From assembly GCA_963789275.1 (NCBI GenBank), contig CAWBKF010000038.1:10666-74665 (forward strand): a DNA stretch of 64,000 bases, read 5' to 3'. Under the pieces are notes generated by a model that searched no databases, was not told the DNA's origin, and saw nothing but the letters and a program-made list of their open reading frames with translations. Below, piece after piece: positions 45,683 through 56,137 of the stretch. The DNA is from DAHUYF01 sp963789275. GTDB lineage: Bacteria > Pseudomonadota > Alphaproteobacteria > ATCC43930 > CGMCC-115725. Within the stretch, counting starts at the first letter, position 1, and each line of letters starts with the position of its first letter. Position numbers and translations under genes: made by a program.

Positions 45683-46117
45683 ATGAGGACGGCCCATACA
45701 TTCCGCTTACCGCCGGAGTTAGCCCGTAAGTTGACGGACTACGCCGCGCAAAAGCACGTGCCCCAGGCCTTGGTAGTCGAGACGGCGCTTGCTTCGTTTC
45801 TATCCCCGGATGGCGCCGACCGCCTCGAAGCGGCCTTAGCGCGCCGGCTCGATCGCATGACCCGGCGAATCGAACTCCTCGAACGGCATGTTACGATTTC
45901 GAACGAGGCAATGGCCGTGTTCGTGCGCTTCTGGCTGACCAGCACGCCGCCCTTGCCCGACACTGCGCTGGCCGCGGCGCAGGCCAAGGGCCGGGAGCGT
46001 TATGAGGGGTTCGTCGAAGCGCTGAGCCGGCGGCTTGCGCGCGGACGCAAGCTCGCTGAAGAGGTCAGCCACGACGTCGACGCGACCGCGCCCGAAACCG
46101 ATTCTGAGCCTACATAG
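45683..46117 (+). CDS. CopG/RHH-type protein after traG
   Basis: A 144-residue protein with an N-terminal ribbon-helix-helix (HTFRLPPELARKLTDYAAQK, VPQALVVETALASFL) and a helical, charged C-terminus with one hydrophobic helix (EAMAVFVRFWLTSTPPLP). It follows traG by 19 bp. Genes of this kind sit between traG and trbB in this ICE class and are thought to regulate the trb operon or act as accessory relaxosome proteins. Confidence 0.8.
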   Translation: MRTAHTFRLPPELARKLTDYAAQKHVPQALVVETALASFLSPDGADRLEAALARRLDRMTRRIELLERHVTISNEAMAVFVRFWLTSTPPLPDTALAAAQAKGRERYEGFVEALSRRLARGRKLAEEVSHDVDATAPETDSEPT

Positions 46118-46207
46118 TGGCTCCTTCGGATTTCGTCTCGCGCCCTTCCCGCACATCTACCGAAACAAGACCGGTGGGAAATTCCGATTCGTTGCGGCGA
46201 TAGGCAA

Positions 46208-46407
46208 GAAGGCCGGAGAGCGCGTCGTCCTAATTGGCGTTTCCGCCGATCGCCTGTCTTTCTACCCCACGCTACGACGACCCCATCAGCCTTGTTGCAT
46301 CGGCCTGATTCCGGCCCCTTCTAATCAACCCCGCTGATCCACCTGCCTCGAACACGAGGCGCAGCCGCGGGGTTTCCAGTGACGACAAATTCCTTCCGAT
46401 CCGAAGC
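46208..46407. repeat. Imperfect duplicate of the trbB leader, left copy
   Basis: About 200 bp that match 47952-48149 imperfectly, with exact blocks such as CCCCATCAGCCTTGTTGCA and TTCCTTCCGATCCGAAGC. It ends with a copy of the first codons of trbB (GTGACGAC..ATTCCTTCC) that leads nowhere. The two copies flank the MFS gene. Confidence 0.7.
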
Positions 46408-46515
46408 GCATTCGCATGCGACGCCAAGCCGCCGCGATGGCACGCGGGGTCGCGCCGAGCATTCCTCTCCCGCCCAATGCGCATTGCCCGGTGCTTACAG
46501 CGAAGGACCGAAGGC

Positions 46516-47811
46516 ATGAGGAATCTCGGGCTGACGGCGCGCATCTTTCTCCCCTTCGTGGCCGGTTACTATCTCTCCTATGTGTTCCGCACGATCAACG
46601 CGGTGATCGCCGGACGGCTCGCAGCACATCTTTCACTCGATGCCAGCCATCTCGGGCTATTGACTTCGGTCTATTTCCTTGCGTTTGCCGTGGTCCAGTT
46701 GCCAGTCGGCGCCGCGCTAGACCACTACGGCCCGCGCCGAGTGCAGGGCGTCCTGCTCGTCCTCGCCGCTGCCGGTGCCGCCCTCTTCGCCGAGGCGACG
46801 AGCTTGCCGGGACTACTGCTCGGCCGCACTCTCATCGGCCTGGGAGTGTCGGGTGGACTGATGGCGGGGCTCAAGGCGATCGTTCTCTGGCTGCCCAAGG
46901 AGCGTCTGGCGCTCGCCAATGGTGCGTTCGTAGCGCTCGGCACGGCGGGCGCCGTGACCGCCACCGAGCCGGCCGAATTGTTCTTGGCATCGACCGACTG
47001 GCGCCACCTCTTTACGCTGCTGGCGGCGCTCACCGCCGCCACCGCCATTGCCATCGTCCTTCTGGTCCCGAATACCGCGGCCGTTACCTCCAGTCACCGC
47101 GGCGCTGGCGGCTTGCGCACCGCCTACGGAGATTCCCGATTCTGGCGCATGGCGCCGCTGTCGACGAGCTGCATCGGTACGGCCTGGGCGCTGCAAGGCC
47201 TCTGGGCGGCACCGTGGCTGGCTGACGTTGACGCTCTGCAGCACGAGGCCGTGGTTCATCACCTCTTCGTCATGGCGGTGGCGCTTTGCGCCGGAGCCTT
47301 GCTCGTCGGTCTCGCCGCCGATCGTCTACGCCGCTTCGGAGTGACGCCGCGCGCGCTGCTCGGCCTCTTCGCCGCGTGCTTCATAGCCGCCGAACTCGCT
47401 CTCGTTTTTCGCGTCCAAATTGCGACCTCGGTACCGTGGGCAGTGATTGCCGCCATGGGCGGGGCCACGGTGCTGAGCTATGCCATTCTCGCGGATCTCT
47501 TCGGCACGGAACTCGCCGGCCGCGCCAACGCCGCTCTCAATCTTTTCCACGTCGGCGGCGCCTTCGCGCTCCAAAGCATGATCGGGTTCGTCGTCGAGGC
47601 GTGGCCGCGCGATGCTGGCGGCCACTATCCCGCACCCGCCTACGCGGCCGCGTTCTGCTCGATGATCGTGCTGCAAGCGGCCTCGCTCGTCTGGTACCTG
47701 CTGCCGGAGGGGCGCACGATCCGGCAACTGCGGCTTCTCGGGCCGGACCACGACCGCGCCCTGCGCGAAACGGCAGATGACCGTAAGCGCGCCAGAGATC
47801 GGCTCCTTTGA
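46516..47811 (+). CDS. MFS transporter (cargo inserted in the trb operon)
   Basis: A 431-residue major facilitator with about 12 hydrophobic spans. Span 1 is FLPFVAGYYLSYVFRTINAV; the loop 2-3 signature is GAALDHYGPRRVQG; a second half-repeat follows with GLAADRLRRFG. The substrate is not readable. I chose the ATG at 46516 over the in-frame 46477. It is transcribed with the trb genes but belongs to no Trb system; imperfect copies of the trbB leader on both sides show how it was placed. The tail (DRALRETADDRKRARD) is cytoplasmic. Confidence 0.85.
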   Translation: MRNLGLTARIFLPFVAGYYLSYVFRTINAVIAGRLAAHLSLDASHLGLLTSVYFLAFAVVQLPVGAALDHYGPRRVQGVLLVLAAAGAALFAEATSLPGLLLGRTLIGLGVSGGLMAGLKAIVLWLPKERLALANGAFVALGTAGAVTATEPAELFLASTDWRHLFTLLAALTAATAIAIVLLVPNTAAVTSSHRGAGGLRTAYGDSRFWRMAPLSTSCIGTAWALQGLWAAPWLADVDALQHEAVVHHLFVMAVALCAGALLVGLAADRLRRFGVTPRALLGLFAACFIAAELALVFRVQIATSVPWAVIAAMGGATVLSYAILADLFGTELAGRANAALNLFHVGGAFALQSMIGFVVEAWPRDAGGHYPAPAYAAAFCSMIVLQAASLVWYLLPEGRTIRQLRLLGPDHDRALRETADDRKRARDRLL

Positions 47812-47951
47812 CGCTGTTCACGCTACCCGGCACTGCGTCGCGACGGCTCCTCTCAGGCATTGGCGCCAAATCCTCTCGCGACTCGGCGCCGCCGCAACAG
47901 AGTCTCCGGTAACACGATGATCACGGAGAGAGACGATACTCGCCCGGCACG

Positions 47952-48149
47952 GAAGCCGGACAGAGCCTCGTCCTGATCGACGTTCCGCCGTTCGCCTGTC
48001 TTTCCACGCCAGGCTACGACCACCCCATCAGCCTTGTTGCACAGGCCTCTTTGTCGTCCTTTCTAATCAACCCTGGTGATTCACCCGCCTCGATGAAGAG
48101 GCGCAGTCGCGGGGCTCGCAGTGACGACCAATTCCTTCCGATCCGAAGC
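47952..48149. repeat. trbB leader, right copy (functional position)
   Basis: Pairs with 46208-46407. This copy runs into the real trbB start at 48121. A small stem (CCTC...GAGG) before the GTG is present in both copies with a changed loop. The gap 47812-48120 has no gene. Confidence 0.7.
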
Positions 48150-49086
48150 TTTCGCGCGTGGCGCGCGCATGCTGCGCACGGCGCTCGGGCCAGCCATTGC
48201 CGGCTACCTCGAGGACGCTGGCGTCGTCGAGGTGATGCTCAATCCCGACGGCCACCTCTGGATCGACCGGCTGACCGGCGGGCTCGAGGATACCGGCCGT
48301 CGCGTTGCGCCGGCCGACGCCGAGCGGATCGTTCGGCTCGTCGCGCACCATGTCGGCGTCGAGGTCCATGCCGGTCGCCCTCGCGTCTCGGCCGAGCTGC
48401 CGGAGAGCGGCGAGCGGTTCGAGGGTCTGGTGCCGCCGGTCGTCACGGCTCCCTGCTTCGCCATCCGTCGGCCTGCGGTTGCGGTGTTTACGCTCGGCGA
48501 TTACGTGGACGCCGGCATCATGTCGGCGGCTCAGGCGGAGCTGCTGCGGGCCGCCGTCCGGGAACGGAAGAACGTGCTGGTCGCCGGTGGCACCTCGACC
48601 GGAAAGACCACGCTGGTGAACGCGTTGCTCGCCGAAGTGGCCAAGACCGGCGACCGTGTCGTTTTGATCGAGGATACGCGCGAGCTGCAATGCGCCGCGC
48701 CGAACCTCGTGGCGCTGCGCACCAAGGACGGCGCCGCCTCGCTCTCCGACCTCGTGCGCTCCTCGCTGCGGCTCCGTCCCGACCGCATCCCGATCGGCGA
48801 GGTGCGCGGCGCCGAGGCGCTCGACCTCCTCAAGGCCTGGGGCACTGGCCATCCGGGCGGCGTCGGCACGCTGCACGCCGGCTCCGCCATCGGCGCGTTG
48901 CGCCGGCTGGAGCAGCTCATCCAGGAAGCGGTCGTCACCGTCCCTCGCGCGCTGATCGCCGAGACCATCGATCTCATCGCCGTGCTCGCCGGTCGCGGTG
49001 CGGCGCGGCATCTCGCAGAGCTCGCCCGCGTCCAGGGGCTTGGGCCTGGTGGCGACTATGTTCTCACCCCCTCAGGAGAGCCATGA
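48121..49086 (+). CDS. trbB: TrbB conjugal transfer ATPase (VirB11 family)
   Basis: A 321-residue secretion ATPase with Walker A AGGTSTGKTT (about 158-167), an Asp box VVLIEDTRELQC, a Walker B-like DRIPIGEVRGAEALDL and a His box GHPGGVGTLHAG. It powers assembly and transfer by the Trb mating-pair apparatus. The start is GTG at 48121, in line with the family start (MTTNSFRSEAFARGARML). Its stop overlaps trbC. Confidence 0.95.
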   Translation: MTTNSFRSEAFARGARMLRTALGPAIAGYLEDAGVVEVMLNPDGHLWIDRLTGGLEDTGRRVAPADAERIVRLVAHHVGVEVHAGRPRVSAELPESGERFEGLVPPVVTAPCFAIRRPAVAVFTLGDYVDAGIMSAAQAELLRAAVRERKNVLVAGGTSTGKTTLVNALLAEVAKTGDRVVLIEDTRELQCAAPNLVALRTKDGAASLSDLVRSSLRLRPDRIPIGEVRGAEALDLLKAWGTGHPGGVGTLHAGSAIGALRRLEQLIQEAVVTVPRALIAETIDLIAVLAGRGAARHLAELARVQGLGPGGDYVLTPSGEP

Positions 49087-49415
49087 TGCCCATCCACCGC
49101 TTCCGCATCCGCCATCGTCTCGCTACGGCCTACGCCTTCCTCCTGTTCGCAGCGCTCACTGCGCCGGCCTACGCCGCCGGGTCCAACATGCCGTGGGAGC
49201 AGCCGCTGACCCAGATCCTGGAGTCGATCCAGGGTCCAGTTGCCAAGGTCATCTCGGTGATCGTCATCATCGCCACGGGCCTCACCCTGGCGTTCGGCGA
49301 GACCTCCGGCGGCTTCCGGCGGTTGATCCAGATTGTCTTCGGCCTGTCGATCGCCTTCGCCGCCAGCTCCTTCTTCCTGTCCTTCTTTCAGTTCGGCGGC
49401 GGAGCGCTGGTCTAA
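49083..49415 (+). CDS. trbC: TrbC conjugal pilin precursor
   Basis: A 110-residue prepilin: basic N-terminus, signal peptide (AYAFLLFAALTAPAYA, cleavage after AYA), then two hydrophobic helices (VAKVISVIVIIATGLTLAFG and LIQIVFGLSIAFAASSFFL). TraF is expected to finish its maturation and cyclise it. ATG overlaps the trbB stop; its TAA overlaps the trbD ATG by one base. Confidence 0.95.
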   Translation: MMPIHRFRIRHRLATAYAFLLFAALTAPAYAAGSNMPWEQPLTQILESIQGPVAKVISVIVIIATGLTLAFGETSGGFRRLIQIVFGLSIAFAASSFFLSFFQFGGGALV

Positions 49416-49684
49416 TGGCGCAGGAGGAGACCGTCACCGGATTCTACGCGCCGGTCCATCGTGCGCTGACGGAGCCGATCCTCCTGGGTGGCGCGCCGCG
49501 CGCGGTGGCGATCGTCAACGGCACGCTCGCCGCGGCCGTCGGGCTCGGCCTCCGGCTCTGGATCGCCGGCGCCGCGATCTGGCTGATCGGGCATCTCGCC
49601 GCGATCTGGGCGGCCAAGCGCGATCCCGCCTTCGTCGACGTGGTGCGGCGCCACCTCCGCCACCCCCCGCATCTTGCCGCGTGA
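49415..49684 (+). CDS. trbD: TrbD conjugal transfer inner-membrane protein (VirB3-like)
   Basis: An 89-residue protein with the TrbD/VirB3 pattern: GFYAPVHRALTEPILLGGAP, then a membrane span (LRLWIAGAAIWLIGHLAAIW) and a basic tail. It anchors the TrbE ATPase to the channel. One-base overlap with trbC; trbE starts 10 bp after. Confidence 0.95.
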   Translation: MAQEETVTGFYAPVHRALTEPILLGGAPRAVAIVNGTLAAAVGLGLRLWIAGAAIWLIGHLAAIWAAKRDPAFVDVVRRHLRHPPHLAA

Positions 49685-49694
49685 GGGCCCACCC

Positions 49695-52130
49695 ATGATG
49701 AACCTGGCCGAATATCGCCGCCGCACTCAAAGGCTCGCTGACTTCCTGCCCTGGGCGGCGCTCGTGGAGCAGGGCGTCATTCTCAACAAGGACGGCTCCT
49801 TCCAGCGCACGGCGCGGTTTCGTGGACCGGACCTCGACTCCGCCACGCCGGCCGAGTTGGTCGCCATCACCGCGCGGCTCAACAATGCCCTGCGTCGTCT
49901 CGGCTCTGGCTGGGCGATCTTCATCGAGGCGCAGCGCCATCCCGCCAATCGCTATCCCGAGAGCCGTTTTCCCGATCCGGCGTCAGGTCTCGTGGACGCC
50001 GAGCGCCGGGCGCAGTTCGAGGAAGAAGGCGCGCATTTCGACAGCGGGTATTTCCTGACGCTGGTCTGGCTGCCACCCGCCGAGGACGCCGCGCGGGCTG
50101 AAGCGTGGCTCTATGAGGGACGAGCGCGCGAGGGCGCGGACTGGCGCGCGGCGCTCGCGGGATTCATCGACCGCACCGACCGCGTGCTGGCCTTGATCGA
50201 GGGCTTCATGCCCGAAGCCCGCTGGCTCGATGACCCCGAGACGCTCACCTACCTCCATTCCTGCATCTCGACCCGGCGCCAGCGCGTCCGCGTGCCCGAG
50301 ACGCCCATGCATCTCGACGCCATCCTCGTTGACGAGGACCTGACCGGCGGACTCGAGCCGCGCCTCGGCCGCGCGTCTCTGCGCACGCTCACCATCATGG
50401 GTTTTCCGTCGCAGACCTGGCCCGGCCTGCTCGACGAGCTCAATCGGCTCGCCTTTCCCTATCGCTGGTCGACGCGGGCGATCTGTCTCGACAAGACCGA
50501 CGCGGCCAGGGTGCTCGGGCGCATCCGCCGGCAATGGTTCGCCAAGCGCAAGTCGATCATGGCGATCTTGAAGGAGGTAATGACCAATGAGGCGTCGGTG
50601 CTGATGGACAGCGACGCCGCCAACAAGGCGCTCGACGCTGACGCGGCGCTCCAAGAGCTCGGCTCCGACCTCGTCGGCCAAGCCTATGTTACCGCGACCG
50701 TCACGGTCTGGGACGAGGATCCCCGCATCGCTGACGAGCGCCTGCGCCTGGCCGAGAAGACGATCCAGGGTCGGGACTTCACCTGCATGCGCGAGACGGT
50801 CAACGCGATCGAGGCGTGGTTGGGCAGCCTGCCGGGCCATGTCTACGCCAATGTCCGTCAGCCGCCGGTCTCGACGCTCAATCTCGCGCACATGATGCCA
50901 TTCTCCGCGGTGTGGGCGGGTCCGGAGCGCGACGAGCATTTCGGGGCGTCGCCGCTGTTTTTCGCGCGCACCGAGGGCTCGACCCCCTTCCGCTTCGCGC
51001 TGCACGTCGGCGATGTCGGCCACACCCTCGTGGTCGGCCCGACCGGCGCCGGCAAGAGCGTGCTGCTGGCGCTGATGGCGCTTCAGTTCCGCCGCTATCC
51101 CCGCTGCCAAGTCTTCGCCTTCGACTTCGGCGGCTCGATCCGCGCGGCGGCGCTCGCCATGGGCGGCGACTGGCACGATCTTGGCGGTTCGCTCGCCGGC
51201 GGCATCGCCGAGCCGGTAGCTCTGCAGCCGTTGGCGCGCGTCGACGACGCGGGCGAACGCGCCTGGGCCGCCGAGTGGGTCGCGGCGCTCCTCCGCCGCG
51301 AAGCCGTGACCGTCACCCCCGAGCTGAAGGAGCATCTCTGGTCGGCGCTCACGTCGCTCGCCTCGGCGCCGGCGCTCGAGCGGACGATCACGGGCCTGTC
51401 GGTACTCTTGCAGTCCAGCGCGCTGAAGCAAGCCCTGCAGTCCTATACTGTCGGCGGTCCTTGGGGACGGCTGCTGGACGCCGAGACGGAGCGTCTTGGC
51501 GAGGCCGAGATCCAGGCCTTCGAGACCGAAGGGCTGATTGGTGCCGGCGCCGCGCCCGCTGTCCTCTCCTATCTGTTCCATCGCATCGAGGACCGCCTCG
51601 ACGGCCGCCCGACCCTGCTGATCGTCGACGAGGGCTGGCTCGCCCTCGACGATCACGGCTTCGCCGGCCAGCTCCGCGAATGGCTGAAGACCCTCCGGAA
51701 GAAGAACGCCTCTGTCATCTTCGCCACGCAATCGCTGGCCGATATCGACGGCAGCGCCATTGCGCCCGCCATCATCGAGAGCTGCCCGACCCGCCTGTTC
51801 CTGCCGAACGAACGTGCCCTCGAACCGCAGATCGCCACGATCTACCGCCGCTTCGGCCTGAACGATCGGCAGATCGAGATCCTCAGCCGCTCGACGCCCA
51901 AGCGCGACTATTACTGCCAGTCGCGGCGCGGCAATCGGCTGTTCGAGCTGGGCTTGAGCGAAGTCGCGCTCGCCTTCACCGCCGCCTCATCCAAGACCGA
52001 CCAGGCCGCCATCACCGAGATCATCGCCGCGCATGGCCGCGACGGCTTCGCCACTGCATGGCTCCGTGGCAAGGGCCTCGATTGGGCGGCGGACATGCTC
52101 GTCACACGCAGCCAGGAAACTTCCCCATGA
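49695..52130 (+). CDS. trbE: TrbE conjugal transfer ATPase (VirB4 family)
   Basis: An 811-residue VirB4-type ATPase: N-terminal CagE/TrbE domain (LADFLPWAALVEQGVILNKD), Walker A VGPTGAGKS (about 447-455), Walker B LLIVDEGWLALDD (about 640) and the family box IFATQSLADI. It energises pilus assembly and substrate transfer. I chose the ATG-ATG at 49695 after the trbD stop; the extension to 49674 lies within trbD. It overlaps trbJ by 4 nt. Confidence 0.95.
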   Translation: MMNLAEYRRRTQRLADFLPWAALVEQGVILNKDGSFQRTARFRGPDLDSATPAELVAITARLNNALRRLGSGWAIFIEAQRHPANRYPESRFPDPASGLVDAERRAQFEEEGAHFDSGYFLTLVWLPPAEDAARAEAWLYEGRAREGADWRAALAGFIDRTDRVLALIEGFMPEARWLDDPETLTYLHSCISTRRQRVRVPETPMHLDAILVDEDLTGGLEPRLGRASLRTLTIMGFPSQTWPGLLDELNRLAFPYRWSTRAICLDKTDAARVLGRIRRQWFAKRKSIMAILKEVMTNEASVLMDSDAANKALDADAALQELGSDLVGQAYVTATVTVWDEDPRIADERLRLAEKTIQGRDFTCMRETVNAIEAWLGSLPGHVYANVRQPPVSTLNLAHMMPFSAVWAGPERDEHFGASPLFFARTEGSTPFRFALHVGDVGHTLVVGPTGAGKSVLLALMALQFRRYPRCQVFAFDFGGSIRAAALAMGGDWHDLGGSLAGGIAEPVALQPLARVDDAGERAWAAEWVAALLRREAVTVTPELKEHLWSALTSLASAPALERTITGLSVLLQSSALKQALQSYTVGGPWGRLLDAETERLGEAEIQAFETEGLIGAGAAPAVLSYLFHRIEDRLDGRPTLLIVDEGWLALDDHGFAGQLREWLKTLRKKNASVIFATQSLADIDGSAIAPAIIESCPTRLFLPNERALEPQIATIYRRFGLNDRQIEILSRSTPKRDYYCQSRRGNRLFELGLSEVALAFTAASSKTDQAAITEIIAAHGRDGFATAWLRGKGLDWAADMLVTRSQETSP

Positions 52131-52870
52131 TCGTTCAGCGCCTTCGTCCGGTGCTTGCCGTCGGCGCTGCCGCGCTCGCGCTTGCAACTGCGAGTGTTCC
52201 CGCCCGCGCGCAATGGATCGTCTACGATCCGACCAACTTCTCGCAGAACGTGCTCACCGCAGCGCGCGCCCTGCAGCAGGTCAACAACCAGATCCAGAGC
52301 CTGGAGAACCAGGCCAACATGCTCATAAACCAGGCGAAGAACCTGGCGAGCCTGCCGTATTCCTCGCTAGCCCAGCTCGAGCAGTCGATCACCCAGACCG
52401 AGCAGCTCCTCGCCCAAGCGCAGCGGATCGCCTACAACGTCACGGCGATCAATCAGGCGTTCACCGCGGTCTATCCGCAGGCCTACTCCAGTTCGACGTC
52501 CTCCCAACAGCTCCTCGCCGACGCCCAGACACGCTGGCAGAATTCGTTGGCCGGCTTCCAAGATGCAATGCGCGTGCAGGCCGGCGTGGTGCAGAACCTC
52601 GACAGCACGCGCACGCAGATCAGCGCCCTGGTCTCGTCGAGCCAGTCGGCCTCCGGCGCACTCCAAGCTGCCCAGTCCGGAAATCAGCTCGTGGCGCTCC
52701 AGACCAAGCAGCTTGCCGACCTCACCGCCGTCATGGCGTCGATCGCACGGGCCCAGAGCCTGGAAGGCGCGCGTACTGTCGAGAACCAGGAACAGGCGCA
52801 GCAGCAACTTACCAACTTCCTCAACTATGGCTCGGGCTATCAGCCGGGCTCCGCGCAGATGTTTCACTGA
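52127..52870 (+). CDS. trbJ: TrbJ conjugal transfer protein (VirB5-like)
   Basis: A 247-residue exported protein with a signal peptide (AVGAAALALATASVPARA), the family start of the mature part (QWIVYDPTNFSQNVLTAARA) and long Gln/Ala-rich coiled-coil stretches. VirB5-like proteins are minor pilus tip components; in IncP, TrbJ also affects surface exclusion. It overlaps trbE and trbK. Confidence 0.95.
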   Translation: MIVQRLRPVLAVGAAALALATASVPARAQWIVYDPTNFSQNVLTAARALQQVNNQIQSLENQANMLINQAKNLASLPYSSLAQLEQSITQTEQLLAQAQRIAYNVTAINQAFTAVYPQAYSSSTSSQQLLADAQTRWQNSLAGFQDAMRVQAGVVQNLDSTRTQISALVSSSQSASGALQAAQSGNQLVALQTKQLADLTAVMASIARAQSLEGARTVENQEQAQQQLTNFLNYGSGYQPGSAQMFH

Positions 52871-53199
52871 TGCGCTGCCGCCCGCTCACCATCGCCGCGA
52901 TCGGCCGCGCTGCCGTGTTTGCCCTGGTCGCCGCGACGATCGTCGCGGCCGGCATTCGCCTCCGGCACGAGGACGCCGGCCGGCCCACGTCCCTCACTAC
53001 CACTTCGACTGCAAGCGATCCGCTCGCCCGGGAGCTGGCGCGCTGCCAGGCGATCGGCATGGCGGCGAAGGATGACGCCGCCTGCGAAGCTGCCTGGGCC
53101 GAGAACCGCCGCCGCTTCTTCACCTACCGCCCGGCCGACAGCGCCACGAGCGCGCCAACGATCGATCAGAAGCCGGCTGCCAACCCCGAAGATCGATAA
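52870..53199 (+). CDS. trbK: TrbK-like entry exclusion protein
   Basis: A 109-residue protein with an N-terminal membrane span (IGRAAVFALVAATIVAAGIR) and the conserved motif LARELARCQAIGMAAKDDAAC followed by WAENRRRFF, typical of the putative entry-exclusion TrbK-alt family. It keeps cells from receiving a second copy. ATG overlaps the trbJ stop; trbL begins 5 bp later. No lipobox Cys is seen, unlike IncP TrbK. Confidence 0.85.
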   Translation: MRCRPLTIAAIGRAAVFALVAATIVAAGIRLRHEDAGRPTSLTTTSTASDPLARELARCQAIGMAAKDDAACEAAWAENRRRFFTYRPADSATSAPTIDQKPAANPEDR

Positions 53200-53204
53200 G
53201 CGCC

Positions 53205-54467
53205 ATGGGCGGGACTGGCGTCATCGACAATTTTCTCGGCGTCTTTACCCAGTACATAGATTCCGGCTTCGGCCTCGTTCAGGGCGATGTGCGCTGGCTC
53301 GCTGGCGTCCTGATCGCGATCGACATCACGCTGGCCGGTCTTTTCTGGGCGATGGCGCCCGACGAGGACGTACTCGCGCGCCTGATCAAGAAAACCCTCT
53401 CTATCGGCGTCTTCGCCTTCGTCATCGGCAACTACAACAATCTTGCCCAGATGATCTACAACTCCTTCGCCGGCCTCGGCATCGAGGCGGGCGGCGGCAC
53501 GCTCAGCCAGGCGCAGCTGCTTCAGCCGGGGCGGCTCGCCCAGGTCGGCGTCACCGCCGGCCAGCCGATTCTCAAGTCGATCTCCGGGCTGATGGGCTTT
53601 GTCAGCTTCTTCGACAACTTCATCCAGATTGCCATTCTGCTGATCGCGTGGCTGATCGTCGTCATCAGCTTCTTCATCATGGCGATCCAGCTCTTCGTCA
53701 GCCTAATCGAGTTCAAGCTCACCACGCTTGCCGGCTTCGTCCTGGTGCCGTTCGGCCTCTTCGGTCGCACCGCCTTCCTCGCCGAGAAGGTGTTGGGCAA
53801 CGTGGTCTCGTCCGGGGTGAAGGTTCTGATGCTCGCCGTGATCGTCGGCATCGGCTCGACAATCTTCGGCCAGTTCACCGGCGGCATCAACAATCCGCCC
53901 ACCATCAGTGACGCATTGACCCTGATTCTCGCGGCGTTGGCGCTGCTCGGCCTCACCATATTCGGGCCCGGCATCGCCAACAGCCTCATCGCGGGCGGCC
54001 CGCAGCTTGGCGCCGGCGCCGCCGTGGGGACGGGGCTGGCGGTTGCCGGCATTGGCGTAGCCGGGGTTGGACTTGCGGCTGCTGGCCTGGGCGCCGTCCG
54101 CGGTGCGGTCGCCGGAACCGCGCGCGCAGGCGCCAGCGTTGCCGGCGGCGCCACCGCCGCCTATCGCGTGGGCGGTCTCTCCGGTGTCGTCGAGGCCGGT
54201 GTCTCAACGGCAGCCAGCCCGCTCCGCCGCGCGACATCCAGCCTCCGCAACAGCTTTGCGGACGGGGGCCGGGCCGGAACGGGGGACGCGAGCTCCGCGG
54301 GTACGGGTCCGCCGAGCCAAGCCGAGGCTTCGCAACCGCCCGCTTGGGCGCGGCGCATGCGGCGGAGCCAGGCAGTAAGCCAGGGCGCCTCGGCCGCCGA
54401 CCATGCCATCCGCTCCGGCGATCGCCCGAGCGGCGGCAGCGCCGTCGATCTCTCCGAAGGAGAATAG
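53205..54467 (+). CDS. trbL: TrbL conjugal transfer channel protein (VirB6-like)
   Basis: A 420-residue polytopic protein: NFLGVFTQYIDSGFGLVQGD at the start, at least six hydrophobic spans through about residue 260, then a Gly/Ala-rich glycine-zipper-like span (about 265-310) and a disordered Ser/Ala/Pro-rich tail ending SAVDLSEGE. It forms the inner-membrane pore of the Trb apparatus. Confidence 0.95.
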   Translation: MGGTGVIDNFLGVFTQYIDSGFGLVQGDVRWLAGVLIAIDITLAGLFWAMAPDEDVLARLIKKTLSIGVFAFVIGNYNNLAQMIYNSFAGLGIEAGGGTLSQAQLLQPGRLAQVGVTAGQPILKSISGLMGFVSFFDNFIQIAILLIAWLIVVISFFIMAIQLFVSLIEFKLTTLAGFVLVPFGLFGRTAFLAEKVLGNVVSSGVKVLMLAVIVGIGSTIFGQFTGGINNPPTISDALTLILAALALLGLTIFGPGIANSLIAGGPQLGAGAAVGTGLAVAGIGVAGVGLAAAGLGAVRGAVAGTARAGASVAGGATAAYRVGGLSGVVEAGVSTAASPLRRATSSLRNSFADGGRAGTGDASSAGTGPPSQAEASQPPAWARRMRRSQAVSQGASAADHAIRSGDRPSGGSAVDLSEGE

Positions 54468-54470
54468 CTC

Positions 54471-55150
54471 ATGTTTCGGCGACCAACGGTTCGCTACGGC
54501 AAGACACCAGAGCCCGAAACACCCTATCAGAGGGCCGGTCAGGTTTGGGACGAGCGCATCGGCTCGGCCCGAATCCAGGCCAAGAACTGGCGCCTCGCCT
54601 TCTTCGGCATGTTGGCGCTGGGCTTCGTCCTAGCCGCCGGTCTCGTCTGGCAATCGGCGCGCGGGACGATCACGCCGTGGGTTGTGCAGGTCGATCACCT
54701 TGGCCAGGCCCAGGCCATGGCTCCGGCGCAAGCGAACTACCGGCCAACCGATCCGCAGATCGCCTGGCATCTCGCGCGCTTCATCGAAGAGGTGCGGAGC
54801 ATCCCGGCCGATCCGGTGGTGCTGCGGCAGAGCTGGCTCGACGCCTACAACTACGTCACTGACAAGGGCGCGCTGGCGCTCAATGACTATGCGCGCACCA
54901 ACGACCCCTTCGCCAAGGTGGGCAAGGCTCAGATCTCGGTCGATGTGTCGAGCGTGATCCGTGCCTCCGACGACAGTTTCCGCGTCGAATGGGTCGAGCG
55001 CCGCTACATCGACGATGCGCTCGCCGCGACCGAGCGCTGGAGCGCCATCCTCACCATCGTTGTGCAGCCCGCCACCGAAGCCGATCGCCTCAAGAAGAAT
55101 CCCCTCGGCGTCTACGTCCATGCCCTCAACTGGTCCAAGGAGCTCGGCTG

Positions 55151-55151
<1 letters not shown>
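54471..55151 (+). CDS. trbF: TrbF conjugal transfer protein (VirB8-like)
   Basis: A 226-residue bitopic protein: short cytoplasmic part (TPYQRAGQVWDERIGSARIQ), one span (AFFGMLALGFVLAAGLVWQS) and a periplasmic NTF2-like domain (IAWHLARFIEEVRSIPADPV, VEWVERRYID). It nucleates the mating-pair complex. trbG starts on its stop codon (ATGA-type overlap). Confidence 0.95.
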
Positions 55152-56133
<982 letters not shown>

Positions 56134-56137
<4 letters not shown>

